Below the pieces are notes generated by a model. It saw only the letters and a list, made by a program, of their open reading frames with translations, had not been told where the DNA came from and did not search any database. Positions 9,621 through 17,202 of a stretch of DNA of 64,000 nucleotides are shown piece by piece. A program made the position numbers and the translations under genes. The stretch covers positions 3,968,001 through 4,032,000 of the forward strand of contig NZ_CP012268.1 in assembly GCF_001277195.1 (NCBI RefSeq), given 5' to 3'. The first letter of the stretch is position 1. The number at the start of each line of letters is the position of its first letter. The stretch is from Cronobacter muytjensii ATCC 51329. Lineage in GTDB: Bacteria > Pseudomonadota > Gammaproteobacteria > Enterobacterales > Enterobacteriaceae.

Positions 9621-10453
9621 CGATGGTTTCCGTTGCAAATATATTCTGTATACAAAGAAATAACGGCTTCTGGATTCAGGCTATGACTAAAAGTTTGTCA
9701 TTGCCAGGGAAGATTATGCCATTTCGGTGAAGGAATTTCATTTTCTTCAGAGATAGCTACCGCACGGGCTTTACCGAAGTAAACCCGGACGTTTTACGCA
9801 TATTTCTGAGGCAGAGCGAGAAAATTCTACATAACCCTCATGACAATTCAACACCAGACCTGGCGGGCATTCTGGTGAAAATGCCTGCCCGTTTAATTGA
9901 ATAGCGTATTTTTAGGATTTTTCCGCCCCTTCGAACAGGAAATAATCGTGAAAGACATGAATACCTCCGTCGTTATTCATTAAAATTATCTATATTAAGA
10001 GTTTGTTTTAAAAGAACAATTAACAGGAAAGCGTAACGGTTACGTGCGATAACGAGGCGGGAAATAGTGGGGTGGTCATACATTAAGATTAATCTGAAAA
10101 CAGATTATTAAGCGGGCATGTATATATCCAGCTACCATATTTAGTGGGTGTGAAATTTGACGTTAAAAATGACACTACAGGATCTTAAGTAAAATTTCTT
10201 TAATTAATGATGACAGCAAATAGTGCTATTGCATTTACGCTTCTCAAAAATCGTATTTGCTAAAAAAGCATAATGGCAGTGGATTGCCCTTTTTCGTCAT
10301 CAGATTTTCCTTACAAACAGTGCGAATTATGTCGTTCATGTCGCTTTTTCAGCCTGCTTTTTTGCTACAGAAGTGAATATTATTTAGCGTGATTATTACC
10401 CTCTGTCGCTGCGTGGCAGAAAGGAAAACAGCGCGGCGGGCGGGCGCAGAAAC
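9621..10453. other. Gene-poor intergenic region upstream of the T6SS operon
   Basis: About 830 bases without a convincing gene on either strand. Base composition is clearly more AT-rich than the flanking genes, with several short stop-rich tracts. Being directly upstream of the minus-strand T6SS operon, it probably holds its promoter and control sites, but I could not identify a specific operator. No repeat or RNA fold stands out before the istR terminator. Confidence 0.6.
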
Positions 10454-10532
10454 AAAAAAACCCCGCCAGAGGCGAGGTTTTTTCAGCTACTGTTGCGGTT
10501 GGTAGCCGCAAAGCACACTGTGTTACGTCAAC
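10454..10532 (-). ncRNA. istR: IstR-1 antitoxin small RNA
   Basis: IstR-1 is the antisense RNA that blocks tisB translation. On the minus strand the RNA starts with GTTGACGTAACACAGTGTGC, nearly identical to the E. coli IstR-1 5' end as I recall it, continues through a small hairpin, and ends with a strong terminator (AACCTCGCC...GGCGGGG followed by seven T). A TATAGT -10 box lies at 10539-10544, six bases before the start. The longer IstR-2 form would begin further upstream near the LexA box and share this terminator. Its first about 20 bases pair with the tisAB leader at 10772-10793. Confidence 0.88.
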
Positions 10533-10637
10533 AGCGTAACTATACGACGAAATGCCTGCTCCCGCAATTGGCGGGCCGCTGGCGCAGTCGTGGCTTTTGA
10601 TCAGTATGATCCAGCCCTCCGCTTCTTGTCCAGAAAA

Positions 10638-10657
10638 TACTGTTCATTTATACAGTA
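10638..10657. promoter_or_regulatory. LexA operator (SOS box) of tisAB/istR-2
   Basis: TACTGTTCATTTATACAGTA matches the LexA consensus CTGT-N8-ACAG exactly with TA flanks on both sides. A TATAAT -10 box for tisAB follows at 10664-10669, so LexA binding would cover the -35 region and repress the toxin until DNA damage. The position between istR and tisB is the same as in E. coli. Confidence 0.92.
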
Positions 10658-10663
10658 TCTATC

Positions 10664-10669
10664 TATAAT
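10664..10669 (+). promoter_or_regulatory. tisAB promoter -10 box
   Basis: Perfect TATAAT just downstream of the LexA box; the expected transcript start is near 10676. The -35 element falls inside the LexA operator, which explains SOS control. Confidence 0.7.
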
Positions 10670-10771
10670 GATGTTGCTGTCACAGCGTGCGATACGGGGC
10701 CGCATTTAAACGGGCGCAATAAAGAGTCCTGGCTGAAACGGGTGGTGCCGTCAGTGCCTTAACCCCGAGAG

Positions 10772-10793
10772 AGCACACTGTGTTACGCCAACA
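10772..10793 (+). promoter_or_regulatory. IstR-1 pairing site in the tisAB leader
   Basis: The leader segment GCACACTGTGTTACGCCAAC repeats the sequence found at the istR-1 5' end with one difference, so IstR-1 can base-pair here over about 20 bases. In E. coli this site is a ribosome standby region for tisB, and pairing causes cleavage and silencing of the toxin mRNA. Confidence 0.85.
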
Positions 10794-10858
10794 AAACAAC
10801 TGGCAACAGGCAGCGGAGAGGTACGCCAGTTGGTGCTCCTTTACCAGAGGAGACGCGT

Positions 10859-10948
10859 ATGAGCGGAGTGGATTTGTTTATCCTTATCCTGAAACTCATT
10901 GTTGCAGTCCTGCAACTGCTTGATGCTGTCCTGAAGTTCCTTCGGTAA
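10859..10948 (+). CDS. tisB: SOS-induced membrane toxin TisB
   Basis: A 29-residue hydrophobic peptide, MSGVDLFILILKL then IVAVLQLLDAVLKFLR, that differs from E. coli TisB at only a few positions and keeps its amphipathic helix with the charged D and K residues. TisB inserts in the inner membrane, dissipates proton motive force and promotes persister formation during SOS. A good ribosome site (AGAGGAG) lies before the ATG. The gene is followed by a strong terminator and preceded by the istR antitoxin, LexA box and IstR pairing site, so the locus looks complete and functional. Confidence 0.94.
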   Translation: MSGVDLFILILKLIVAVLQLLDAVLKFLR

Positions 10949-10968
10949 CTCAGGTTCAGGCCGCACCA

Positions 10969-10997
10969 AAGAGGGGCGGGCAACCGCCCCTCTTTAA
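10969..10997 (+). terminator. Rho-independent terminator of tisAB
   Basis: AGAGGGGCGG-GCAA-CCGCCCCTCT stem-loop followed by a short T run, 20 bases after the tisB stop. Confidence 0.85.
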
Positions 10998-11023
10998 CAC
11001 GGTACATCCACCAGGAGGGAACG

Positions 11024-11479
11024 ATGTCAGGAATCATCACTATCAGGTCTGTTACCCCGGTCGGCATCGATTTTGACCGGCTGCGTGAAGAGAGTCAGGC
11101 GCTCGGCTTTACGATGCTCGACCGGCTCGCCGTCCACTGGATGGACGGCAGCAACGGCTTTTCGGCTCCTGGCGAACGGCTGCTCGGCGCGTTTCTTGGC
11201 GAAGCGCTGGTTGGCGTCGGCGGGCTGAACCGCGACCCTTTCGATACTCATCCGCGCGCCGGACGCGTGCGCCATCTCTATGTCAGCCATGCGGTACGCC
11301 GCGTTGGCGTCGGCAATCAGCTGCTGAAAACCATCGCCCATCATGCCCACAACGCGTTCGATTATCTCAATATTCGCGCGCCAGAATCCGCCTTCAGCTT
11401 TTATTTACAGGCCGGCTTTTTACCCGTGACGCACCAGCCGCACATTACGCACCGGCTGACGCTGCCTGCGCTGGCCTGA
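11024..11479 (+). CDS. GNAT-family N-acetyltransferase
   Basis: A 151-residue acetyltransferase of the GNAT fold. The acetyl-CoA binding motif A region is VRHLYVSHAVRRVGVGNQLL (about 85-105), and the C-terminal APESAFSFYLQAGFLPV matches motif B. The substrate is unknown. A strong ribosome site AGGAGGGAACG precedes the ATG at 11024. It is a single gene between the tisB terminator and emrD. Confidence 0.8.
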   Translation: MSGIITIRSVTPVGIDFDRLREESQALGFTMLDRLAVHWMDGSNGFSAPGERLLGAFLGEALVGVGGLNRDPFDTHPRAGRVRHLYVSHAVRRVGVGNQLLKTIAHHAHNAFDYLNIRAPESAFSFYLQAGFLPVTHQPHITHRLTLPALA

Positions 11480-11687
11480 GCCTGTCGCGGCCGCGCATGG
11501 CCGCGCGGCGGGGGCATCGTCAGTGGCAATAAATGTTTCCGAAAAGTGTCCGTAAAAGCTGCCTGCTATTTATATTGATGGCGTGATAGCCGACTGGATA
11601 ATCCCTGCGCATGCGGTATATTTCTCTCGCATTTAATATCCATGCAGAGATATATCCTGTTTCTTCACCTGTGCGTATCGAATAATC

Positions 11688-12875
11688 ATGATGAGAATAT
11701 TGGCTAACCGTCATTTATTAATGATGTTGATTCTGCTTGTCGCCGTCGGGCAGATGGCGCAGACGATTTATATCCCGGCTATCGCCGGTATCGCGCTGGA
11801 AATGAACGTGCGCGAAGGGGCCGTGCAGAGCGTGATGGCGGCGTATCTGCTGACTTACGGCGTCTCGCAGCTGATTTACGGGCCGATATCCGACCGCGTC
11901 GGTCGCCGCCCGGTGATCATGACGGGGCTGGTGATTTTTATCCTCGCGACGCTGGTGGCGCTGGAGGCACGCAGCCTGCCGGTGCTGATTCTGGCGGGCT
12001 GCTTACAGGGGATGGGCACCGGCGTCGGCGGCGTGATGGCGCGAACGCTGCCGCGCGATCTCTATGAAGGCCCGGCGCTGCGCCACGCCAACAGCCTGCT
12101 GAACATGGGCATTCTGGTCAGCCCACTGGTGGCGCCGCTGCTCGGCGGCCTGCTCGACACCTGGTGGGGCTGGCGCGCCTGCTTTGCATTTCTGCTGGCA
12201 TTGGCGGTCGTGGTGACATTTTGTATGTTCCGCTGGATGCCGGAAACCCGCCCGGTACAGGCGCAGCGCCCTCGCCTGCTGGCGAGCTACAGGCTGCTGT
12301 TTGGCACCGCCAGCTTTAACTGCTATCTGATTATGCTGATTGCCGGACTCGCGGGCGTCGCGGTGTTTGAGGCGTGCTCCGGGGTGCTGATGGGCGCGGG
12401 CCTCGGACTCAGCAGCCTTGCGGTGAGCGTGCTGTTTATTCTGCCGATCCCGGCGGCGTTTTTCGGCGCCTGGTTTGCCGGGCGCGCCCATAAGCGTTTT
12501 ACCACCCTGATGTGGCAGGCGGTACTGAGCTGTCTTGCGGCGGGTGTGCTGATGTGGCTGCCGGGCTGGCTTGGCATAATGAATATCTGGACGCTGCTTA
12601 TCCCCGCCGCGCTCTTTTTCTTCGGCGCCGGAATGCTGTTTCCGCTTGCCACCAGCGGCGCGATGGAGCCGTTTCCGTTCCTGGCGGGCACCGCCGGCGC
12701 GCTGGTGGGCGGGCTGCAAAACTGCGGTTCCGGGCTGCTGGCGTGGTCGTCCGCGCTGCTGCCGCAGAACGGGCAGTTTAGCCTCGGGATGCTGATGACG
12801 GCGATGGGTGTGCTGATGCTGGCGTGCTGGTTGCCGCTGGCGCACCGTGAGCGGATACCGGAGCAGACGGTGTAA
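11688..12875 (+). CDS. emrD: Multidrug efflux MFS transporter EmrD
   Basis: EmrD is a 12-helix proton-coupled exporter of uncouplers and amphipathic compounds in the inner membrane. The 395-residue product carries the EmrD-specific stretches VAVGQMAQTIYIPAIA, YGPISDRVGRRPVI (MFS motif A) and GVGGVMARTLPRDLYE. Two ATG codons at 11688 and 11691 are possible starts. The gene follows tisB as in K-12. Its last 98 bases are overlapped on the other strand by the end of the glycosidase-like gene. Confidence 0.96.
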   Translation: MMRILANRHLLMMLILLVAVGQMAQTIYIPAIAGIALEMNVREGAVQSVMAAYLLTYGVSQLIYGPISDRVGRRPVIMTGLVIFILATLVALEARSLPVLILAGCLQGMGTGVGGVMARTLPRDLYEGPALRHANSLLNMGILVSPLVAPLLGGLLDTWWGWRACFAFLLALAVVVTFCMFRWMPETRPVQAQRPRLLASYRLLFGTASFNCYLIMLIAGLAGVAVFEACSGVLMGAGLGLSSLAVSVLFILPIPAAFFGAWFAGRAHKRFTTLMWQAVLSCLAAGVLMWLPGWLGIMNIWTLLIPAALFFFGAGMLFPLATSGAMEPFPFLAGTAGALVGGLQNCGSGLLAWSSALLPQNGQFSLGMLMTAMGVLMLACWLPLAHRERIPEQTV

Positions 12876-13869
12876 GGTGGCCCGACGCGCGCTCCGTTGC
12901 GCACGTCGGGTTGATCATGGCGTCAAGCAGCGTCGCCTGCGTGGGGCGCCACGCGCCCTCTTCTCCGTCGTAAAACTGATTCGCGGCGTTCAGCGCATAC
13001 GGAATGCCCGCTTTTTTCAGCTCGCACGCCATGAAACGGGCAAACGCGAGCGTGGCCGCAGACGGCGTGGTTTTCACCGTCTGCGCCGCCGACCATCCCC
13101 CCACCCAGCTAACATGCCCGGTCTTCTGCTGCCAGCGGCGCGCGCTGTTAATGCGCTCGCGGATTGCCGCCTTTTCCGCCGCAGTACCGGACGTCCACGG
13201 ATATTTGCCGCTGGCGCGCAGCGGCCCCCACGGGAAAATATGCCACTGCGCCAGCACGTAATGGCTGCTCTGCGGCGGCAGTTTCAGCATGGGGAGATCT
13301 TCAGGCACGGCGCGGAAACGCGGCGCAATAAAAATCATCCGCTGCGCATCTGCGTGGTGAAGCGTTTTGATAACGTCGCTGTAGAGCCGGTTGAGCTGCT
13401 GCGGATTATGGTTGAGCCGGTCGGCGGGCTCGTAGATGACGTCAAACCCCAGCAGCGGATGCTGCTCGCCGAAATAGTTCGCCACCGCGCTCCACCAGGC
13501 GACCACTTTCGCGGCGTTTTGCGCGCTCGGGTCGGCTTTAAAGGCGTCCGCCTGGTAGGAGATTATCGGGATGATGTTGTAGCGCTCGCACGCCTCAACG
13601 ATTTTGCGCAAATGAATGAGCCGCGCTTCGGTGGCGTCGCCCGCCACTCTCACCCGCACATGGCGAATGCCCCGCTGCTGAAAATCGCGTACCGCCAGCG
13701 GGTCGAACTCCCGGATGCCGCGATCGGTGCGCGCCCAGTCGACATCCATCCCCACGCCGAGTTCGGCGGCGTAGCGCTGGGCCGTCAGCGGCTCGCCAGC
13801 ACTGGCAGACGGGGCGGCGTGAGCCGAGGTAATGAGCAGCAGGAAAGCGAGCGGAAGCAGCTTGTTCAT
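12778..13869 (-). CDS. Secreted GH5/cellulase-like protein with altered active site and extended C-terminus
   Basis: A 363-residue exported protein: signal peptide (residues 1-18, ending SAHA), then a TIM-barrel of cellulase type. The acid/base region reads GFDVIYEPAD (E147 kept, the usual preceding N is Y). The place where GH5 enzymes have the nucleophile (V-G-E-W/F) reads WVGGWSA, with glycine at 258. If this alignment is right, normal retaining hydrolysis is not possible. The last 43 residues are low complexity, rich in S, A, P and T; they are encoded by a REP-like palindrome and by the antisense strand of emrD. The native stop has probably been lost. It could be a non-catalytic carbohydrate binder or a decaying gene. 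Confidence 0.68.
   Translation of the reverse strand: MNKLLPLAFLLLITSAHAAPSASAGEPLTAQRYAAELGVGMDVDWARTDRGIREFDPLAVRDFQQRGIRHVRVRVAGDATEARLIHLRKIVEACERYNIIPIISYQADAFKADPSAQNAAKVVAWWSAVANYFGEQHPLLGFDVIYEPADRLNHNPQQLNRLYSDVIKTLHHADAQRMIFIAPRFRAVPEDLPMLKLPPQSSHYVLAQWHIFPWGPLRASGKYPWTSGTAAEKAAIRERINSARRWQQKTGHVSWVGGWSAAQTVKTTPSAATLAFARFMACELKKAGIPYALNAANQFYDGEEGAWRPTQATLLDAMINPTCATERASGHLTPSAPVSAHGAPAATSTPASAHPSPSSASRG
12881..12910. repeat. REP-like palindrome between emrD and the glycosidase-like gene
   Basis: CCCGACGCGCGC-tccgtt-GCGCACGTCGGG forms a long hairpin right after the emrD stop codon. It is typical of REP elements at 3' ends of convergent genes, but here it is also read as codons of the minus-strand gene. 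Confidence 0.65.
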
Positions 13870-13940
13870 GGTTATCGTATCGGGAAGAAGAATCAGGAAT
13901 ATGTAGCACGGATTGACGCAGGTCGGGTAGGCCGCCGGTA

Positions 13941-14282
13941 TTAACTGCTTAGCAATTGCATAAGCGCGCGCACGTGCGTGACCAGAAACAGTAGCGCCAG
14001 CGCGCAGACCGCCAGCGCGATAAGCAGTTTCGCACGCACCTGACCGGGCGCGGCGAAATCCTCACGCATAAGCGTGGTCAGGTGACGTGTGCGGGCGTAA
14101 GCGTAAATCAGCCCGGCCACCACCGAGAGGCATCCCAGCGCCAGCCATAACAGCAGGCCCGCGTCGCTCCATGCGTGACGCAGCGCCAGCACCAGCAACG
14201 CGCCGTAGCCCAGCAGCGTGCGCACCCATGCAAGCGACGTGCGCTCCGGTTGCAGGCCCGGATCGCGTGGGCTAACCGGCAT
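13941..14282 (-). CDS. yidG: Inner-membrane protein YidG (DUF202)
   Basis: A 113-residue membrane protein with the family signature DPGLQPERTSLAWVRT near the N-terminus and three hydrophobic segments (about 24-40, 43-62, 85-108). The molecular function is not known; the DUF202 fold is shared with YidH. The start overlaps the end of yidH by 11 bases, showing translational coupling, as in E. coli. Confidence 0.9.
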   Translation of the reverse strand: MPVSPRDPGLQPERTSLAWVRTLLGYGALLVLALRHAWSDAGLLLWLALGCLSVVAGLIYAYARTRHLTTLMREDFAAPGQVRAKLLIALAVCALALLFLVTHVRALMQLLSS

Positions 14283-14619
14283 AAAACACCACCAGCATCA
14301 CCGCCAGCGCGACCACCGCCATCACGCCGCTGATAAACGCCAGCATACGCGTGTAGGGCAGCTCCTGTTTCAGGCGCATCGCCTTTTCGTTGCGCAACCA
14401 GCGCAGATAGCCGTAAATCGCGAGCGCGCCGGCGAAAAAACACAGCAGCAGCGACACTGCTTCGCGCACGACGGGCGTCGCGAAATCGGGCGCCAGCTGA
14501 TCAAGCCCAACACCTGCCGCCAGAAACCCCAGCGCGGTGCGCACCCATGCCAGAAACGTGCGTTCGTTGGCGAGTGAAAAACGATAGTCCGGCGCTTCGC
14601 CGAGACGGGAAATTTTCAT
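14272..14619 (-). CDS. yidH: Inner-membrane protein YidH (DUF202)
   Basis: A 115-residue membrane protein with RFSLANERTFLAWVRTALGFLAAGVGLDQL, the DUF202 signature, and three membrane segments. Partner of yidG in a two-gene operon. Function is unknown in the literature I can recall; the paralogous pairing suggests a heteromeric membrane complex, which is an inference. Confidence 0.9.
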   Translation of the reverse strand: MKISRLGEAPDYRFSLANERTFLAWVRTALGFLAAGVGLDQLAPDFATPVVREAVSLLLCFFAGALAIYGYLRWLRNEKAMRLKQELPYTRMLAFISGVMAVVALAVMLVVFYAG

Positions 14620-14657
14620 GAGGGCTCCTTGTCGCCGCTTCGGCAGGAACAGCCAGT

Positions 14658-15446
14658 TTACAACACGCTGGCCATTTCACGCAGCCAGCCCGGCAGCACC
14701 TGTCGATACCAGTCAACATAGCGCTCGCGCTGCGGGTTCTGACGCTGGTGCAGCAGACTGACCACTTCGGTCGCTATCCACGCCTTCGCGATAATCAACG
14801 GTTGAAGGAGATCGTCTGTTTTCTCATGCGCCGCCCATGGCGTGTAGCGATCAATCATGGCGTTATACGCGACGAGGCTACCCATGCCTTTTATCAGCGG
14901 CGCGAGATCGATAGCCGGATTGCCATACCCGATGCGCTCCCAGTCAAACAGCACCAGATCGCCGTTGTCACGCCGTCCCCAGTTGCCCGCATTAGTGTCG
15001 CCAGAGATAAGCGTCCTGGCCGTAAACAGACTGTCGCTGCGCGCGGCGATCTCTTGCAGGATGGCTACCGCGTCCGGGGCGAGTGAGAACACCTCACACA
15101 GTAGCGTTTGATTTTCCACTCTCCAACAGTGCGGGTGCAGCGGCGCGCCGGGAGCAGGCGTGGCGGCGTGAAGCGCGCCGAGCGTACGGTAAAGCGCCTC
15201 ATCGTCGCAAAGTGCCTCAAGCGATACCGTGTGCGGGAGCCACTCCAGCCAGAGCGTCGCGGTTTGCGCCTCTACTCCCAGCAGCGCAGGCGTGTGGATG
15301 CCGCGCTCGCGAAGCGCCCCGGCGCTGTGACAATAGAACGCGATTTCAACCCTGCTCGCGCCGCGCTTTTCGATGAGCGGCTGGCCGTCGCGCTCGCACT
15401 TGCGCACACGGGCCGCGCCCATTTGCGCCAGGTTTTCCTGTGTCAT
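14658..15446 (-). CDS. APH-type phosphotransferase family protein
   Basis: A 262-residue small-molecule kinase-like protein of the aminoglycoside/choline kinase fold. The catalytic loop reads LISGDTNAGNWG (the usual HGD has become SGD, while the catalytic D and the metal-binding N remain) and the second metal site reads LVLFDWERIGYG. The start at 15446 is chosen because ACGGAGAG lies directly upstream; an upstream extension would lack a ribosome site. The substrate is unknown and there is no reason to call it antibiotic resistance. In K-12 the neighbour of ibpB is yidE, which is absent here. Confidence 0.75.
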   Translation of the reverse strand: MTQENLAQMGAARVRKCERDGQPLIEKRGASRVEIAFYCHSAGALRERGIHTPALLGVEAQTATLWLEWLPHTVSLEALCDDEALYRTLGALHAATPAPGAPLHPHCWRVENQTLLCEVFSLAPDAVAILQEIAARSDSLFTARTLISGDTNAGNWGRRDNGDLVLFDWERIGYGNPAIDLAPLIKGMGSLVAYNAMIDRYTPWAAHEKTDDLLQPLIIAKAWIATEVVSLLHQRQNPQRERYVDWYRQVLPGWLREMASVL

Positions 15447-15510
15447 CGGCTCTCCGTAATGTGGGTAAGGACAGCATTGACTATAAAACAGCGCGCCGTA
15501 CGACAGGCAT

Positions 15511-15539
15511 AAAAAAGGCCCCACTACGGGGGCCTTTTT
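15511..15539 (-). terminator. Terminator downstream of ibpB
   Basis: AAAAAGGCCCC-CGTAGT-GGGGCCTTTTTT on the minus strand, 13 bases after the ibpB stop. The A/T symmetry means it may also stop transcripts from the other direction. Confidence 0.85.
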
Positions 15540-15551
15540 CTCGTCACGCCA

Positions 15552-16043
15552 TTACTGGCTATCGGTGTTGCTGTCGCTGTGGCTCAGCGCCGGGCGTTCG
15601 CCCTCAATAACGCGCTCATCGTCCTGAGCGCGCGGCTGGCCGATGGCGATACGCTGCGGGGCCAGGGCTTCGGGGATGTTGCGCACCAGATCGATGTGCA
15701 GCAGCCCATTGGTGAAGCTGGCACCGGAAACTTCCATATGCTCAGCGAGCGTGAAGCTCAGATTGAAAGGCTGGATAACCAGGCCCTGATGGAGCCATTT
15801 CGGCTCGGTTTCCGGTTTTACCGGCGTGCCTTTCACGCGCAGCACCGTGTGTTCCAGTTCGATTTCCAGATCTTCCTGACGGAACCCGGCTAACGCAAGG
15901 GTGATGCGATAGTGGTTATCGTCGCTTTTTTCGATGTTATAGGGCGGGAAGGTCTGGCTTTCGGCGGAGCTCATCAGCGCGTTGGCCAGTTTGTCAAAAC
16001 CGATCCACTGACGGAAAAACGGGGATAAATCATAGTTACGCAT
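15552..16043 (-). CDS. ibpB: Small heat-shock protein IbpB
   Basis: IbpB is a cytoplasmic holdase that co-aggregates with misfolded proteins and hands them to ClpB and DnaK. The start MRNYDLSPFFRQWIGFDKLANAL and the alpha-crystallin domain (about 35-125) are characteristic. At 163 residues it is about 20 longer than E. coli IbpB because of an acidic, serine-rich tail after the conserved IAI motif (QRIAIGQ), ending SHSDSNTDSQ. It follows ibpA after 110 bases and is expected to share the sigma-32 promoter. Confidence 0.94.
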   Translation of the reverse strand: MRNYDLSPFFRQWIGFDKLANALMSSAESQTFPPYNIEKSDDNHYRITLALAGFRQEDLEIELEHTVLRVKGTPVKPETEPKWLHQGLVIQPFNLSFTLAEHMEVSGASFTNGLLHIDLVRNIPEALAPQRIAIGQPRAQDDERVIEGERPALSHSDSNTDSQ

Positions 16044-16153
16044 ATTATCTCTCCTTCATTGAAGCGAGTGAAAACGCCAGTGCGTGTACTGGCTGTGCTC
16101 CCGTTCGGCGAGCACGAGACGACAGTCAAGGCCGCCGCAGCGGCCCCAAAAAA
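16044..16153 (-). promoter_or_regulatory. ibpA-ibpB intercistronic leader, possible second RNA thermometer
   Basis: This 110-base spacer can form a stem from GTGCTCGCCGAAC and matching bases near CAGTACACGC, close to the ibpB ribosome site (AAGGAGAGATA). E. coli ibpB also has a heat-sensitive leader. The fold here is judged by eye. Confidence 0.45.
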
Positions 16154-16570
16154 TTAGTTACCGATTTCGATACGGCGCGGTTTTTTCGCTTCCGGGATCA
16201 CGCGCTCAAGCTCGATGTAGAGCAGGCCGTTCACGAGGTTAGCGCCACGCACGAAGATGTTTTCGGCCAGCTGGAATTTGCGCTCGAAATTGCGCTCGGC
16301 GATACCCTGGTACAGATAGGTACGCTCTTTCTGCTCAGGCGCATGGGAGCCTTTCACCACCAGCAGGTTGTCTTGGGCGGTGATCTCCAGCTCGCTTTCC
16401 GCAAACCCTGCCACGGCAATGGCGATACGGTAGTGGTTTTCATCCACCAGCTCGACGTTGTACGGAGGGTAGCCGCCGTTGCTCTGGCTCTGGTTGTTCT
16501 CAAGCAGGTTGAACAGACGGTCAAAACCGATGGCGGAACGATACAGCGGGGATAAATCAAAGTTACGCAT
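16154..16570 (-). CDS. ibpA: Small heat-shock protein IbpA
   Basis: The 138-residue partner of IbpB, near the usual 137. MRNFDLSPLYRSAIGFDRLFNLLEN and the alpha-crystallin domain with GVLxxxL-type ANLVNGLLYIELERVIPE are clear. The C-terminal IEI motif (PRRIEIGN) needed for oligomer assembly is kept. It is the first gene of the heat-shock operon, preceded by a ROSE-type leader and a sigma-32 promoter. Confidence 0.96.
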   Translation of the reverse strand: MRNFDLSPLYRSAIGFDRLFNLLENNQSQSNGGYPPYNVELVDENHYRIAIAVAGFAESELEITAQDNLLVVKGSHAPEQKERTYLYQGIAERNFERKFQLAENIFVRGANLVNGLLYIELERVIPEAKKPRRIEIGN

Positions 16571-16665
16571 ACATACTCCTGAAATCAGCGAGGTTTAACA
16601 TCGCCCTCCTCAAAGGACAGGCGGCTGTGGCGGGAGCCCCGTTCGGCGTGCCCCCTGTGTCCACA
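16571..16665 (-). promoter_or_regulatory. ROSE-type RNA thermometer in the ibpA leader
   Basis: The leader has several GC-rich hairpins and ends with CTCGCTGATTTCAGGAGTATGT before the ATG in pieces matching the ROSE pattern: a TCGCT segment able to pair imperfectly with the AGGAGT ribosome site. Such leaders hide the start site at low temperature and melt on heat shock. Confidence 0.7.
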
Positions 16666-16671
16666 TTCCAG

Positions 16672-16700
16672 AAAATGGGTGCGGCCCGCCGGTTTTCAAG
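16672..16700 (-). promoter_or_regulatory. Sigma-32 (heat-shock) promoter of ibpAB
   Basis: On the minus strand CTTGAAA (-35, 16694-16700) and CCCATTTT (-10, 16672-16679) are separated by 14 bases, matching the sigma-32 consensus CTTGAAA-N(13-15)-CCCCATnT. Confidence 0.85.
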
Positions 16701-16875
16701 GGCCGAAATCGGCCTTTTTTTGGCGATTTACATTTCTTTGCGTAGACTGGGAATAACAGCAACTAATGCTAAACTGCGAGCGCTGCCACAGGACGGCTAA
16801 AGCGCGCTATTCATTCTGATTCAGGGGCGTTATATCTCATGACTGACGCCTGCGGTGCGACAACATAAAAGAAGA

Positions 16876-17202
16876 ATGAAAATGAAAAATACTCTCGGGA
16901 AAGTGCTTTTTTTCAGCGGCGTGATGCTGCTTTGCGGCTGCTCCAGCGTGATGTCGCACACCGGCGGCGGCGAGCAGGGCTATTACCCTGGCACCCGCGC
17001 CAGCGCGACGATGCTAAGCGATGACGACACCAGCTGGGGCTTAAAGCCGCTGGTGGCGCTCGATCTCCCTTTCACAGCGATTATGGATACACTACTGATC
17101 CCGTGGGATGCTTTCCGTACCGATAAATCGGTGAAGTCACGGGTCGAAGAGAGCGAAAAGAAGTCCTTCGCGATTAATTCCGTGATCCCGCCCGCGCCCT
17201 GA
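16876..17202 (+). CDS. yidQ: Lipoprotein YidQ (DUF1375)
   Basis: A small outer- or inner-membrane lipoprotein of about 108 residues with signal peptide and lipobox LLCGC, followed by the family motif SSVMSHTGGGEQGYYPGTRA and the segment PFTAIMDTLLIPWDAFR. Its function is unknown. Starts at 16876 and 16882 are both possible; the ribosome site (AAGAAG) is weak for both. It ends one base before the convergent yidR stop. Confidence 0.88.
   Translation: MKMKNTLGKVLFFSGVMLLCGCSSVMSHTGGGEQGYYPGTRASATMLSDDDTSWGLKPLVALDLPFTAIMDTLLIPWDAFRTDKSVKSRVEESEKKSFAINSVIPPAP

Noticed and set aside
14658..15446. Aminoglycoside resistance gene
   Set aside because: Only the general APH fold is seen, with an altered HGD motif; no resistance-specific subfamily features or mobile context.
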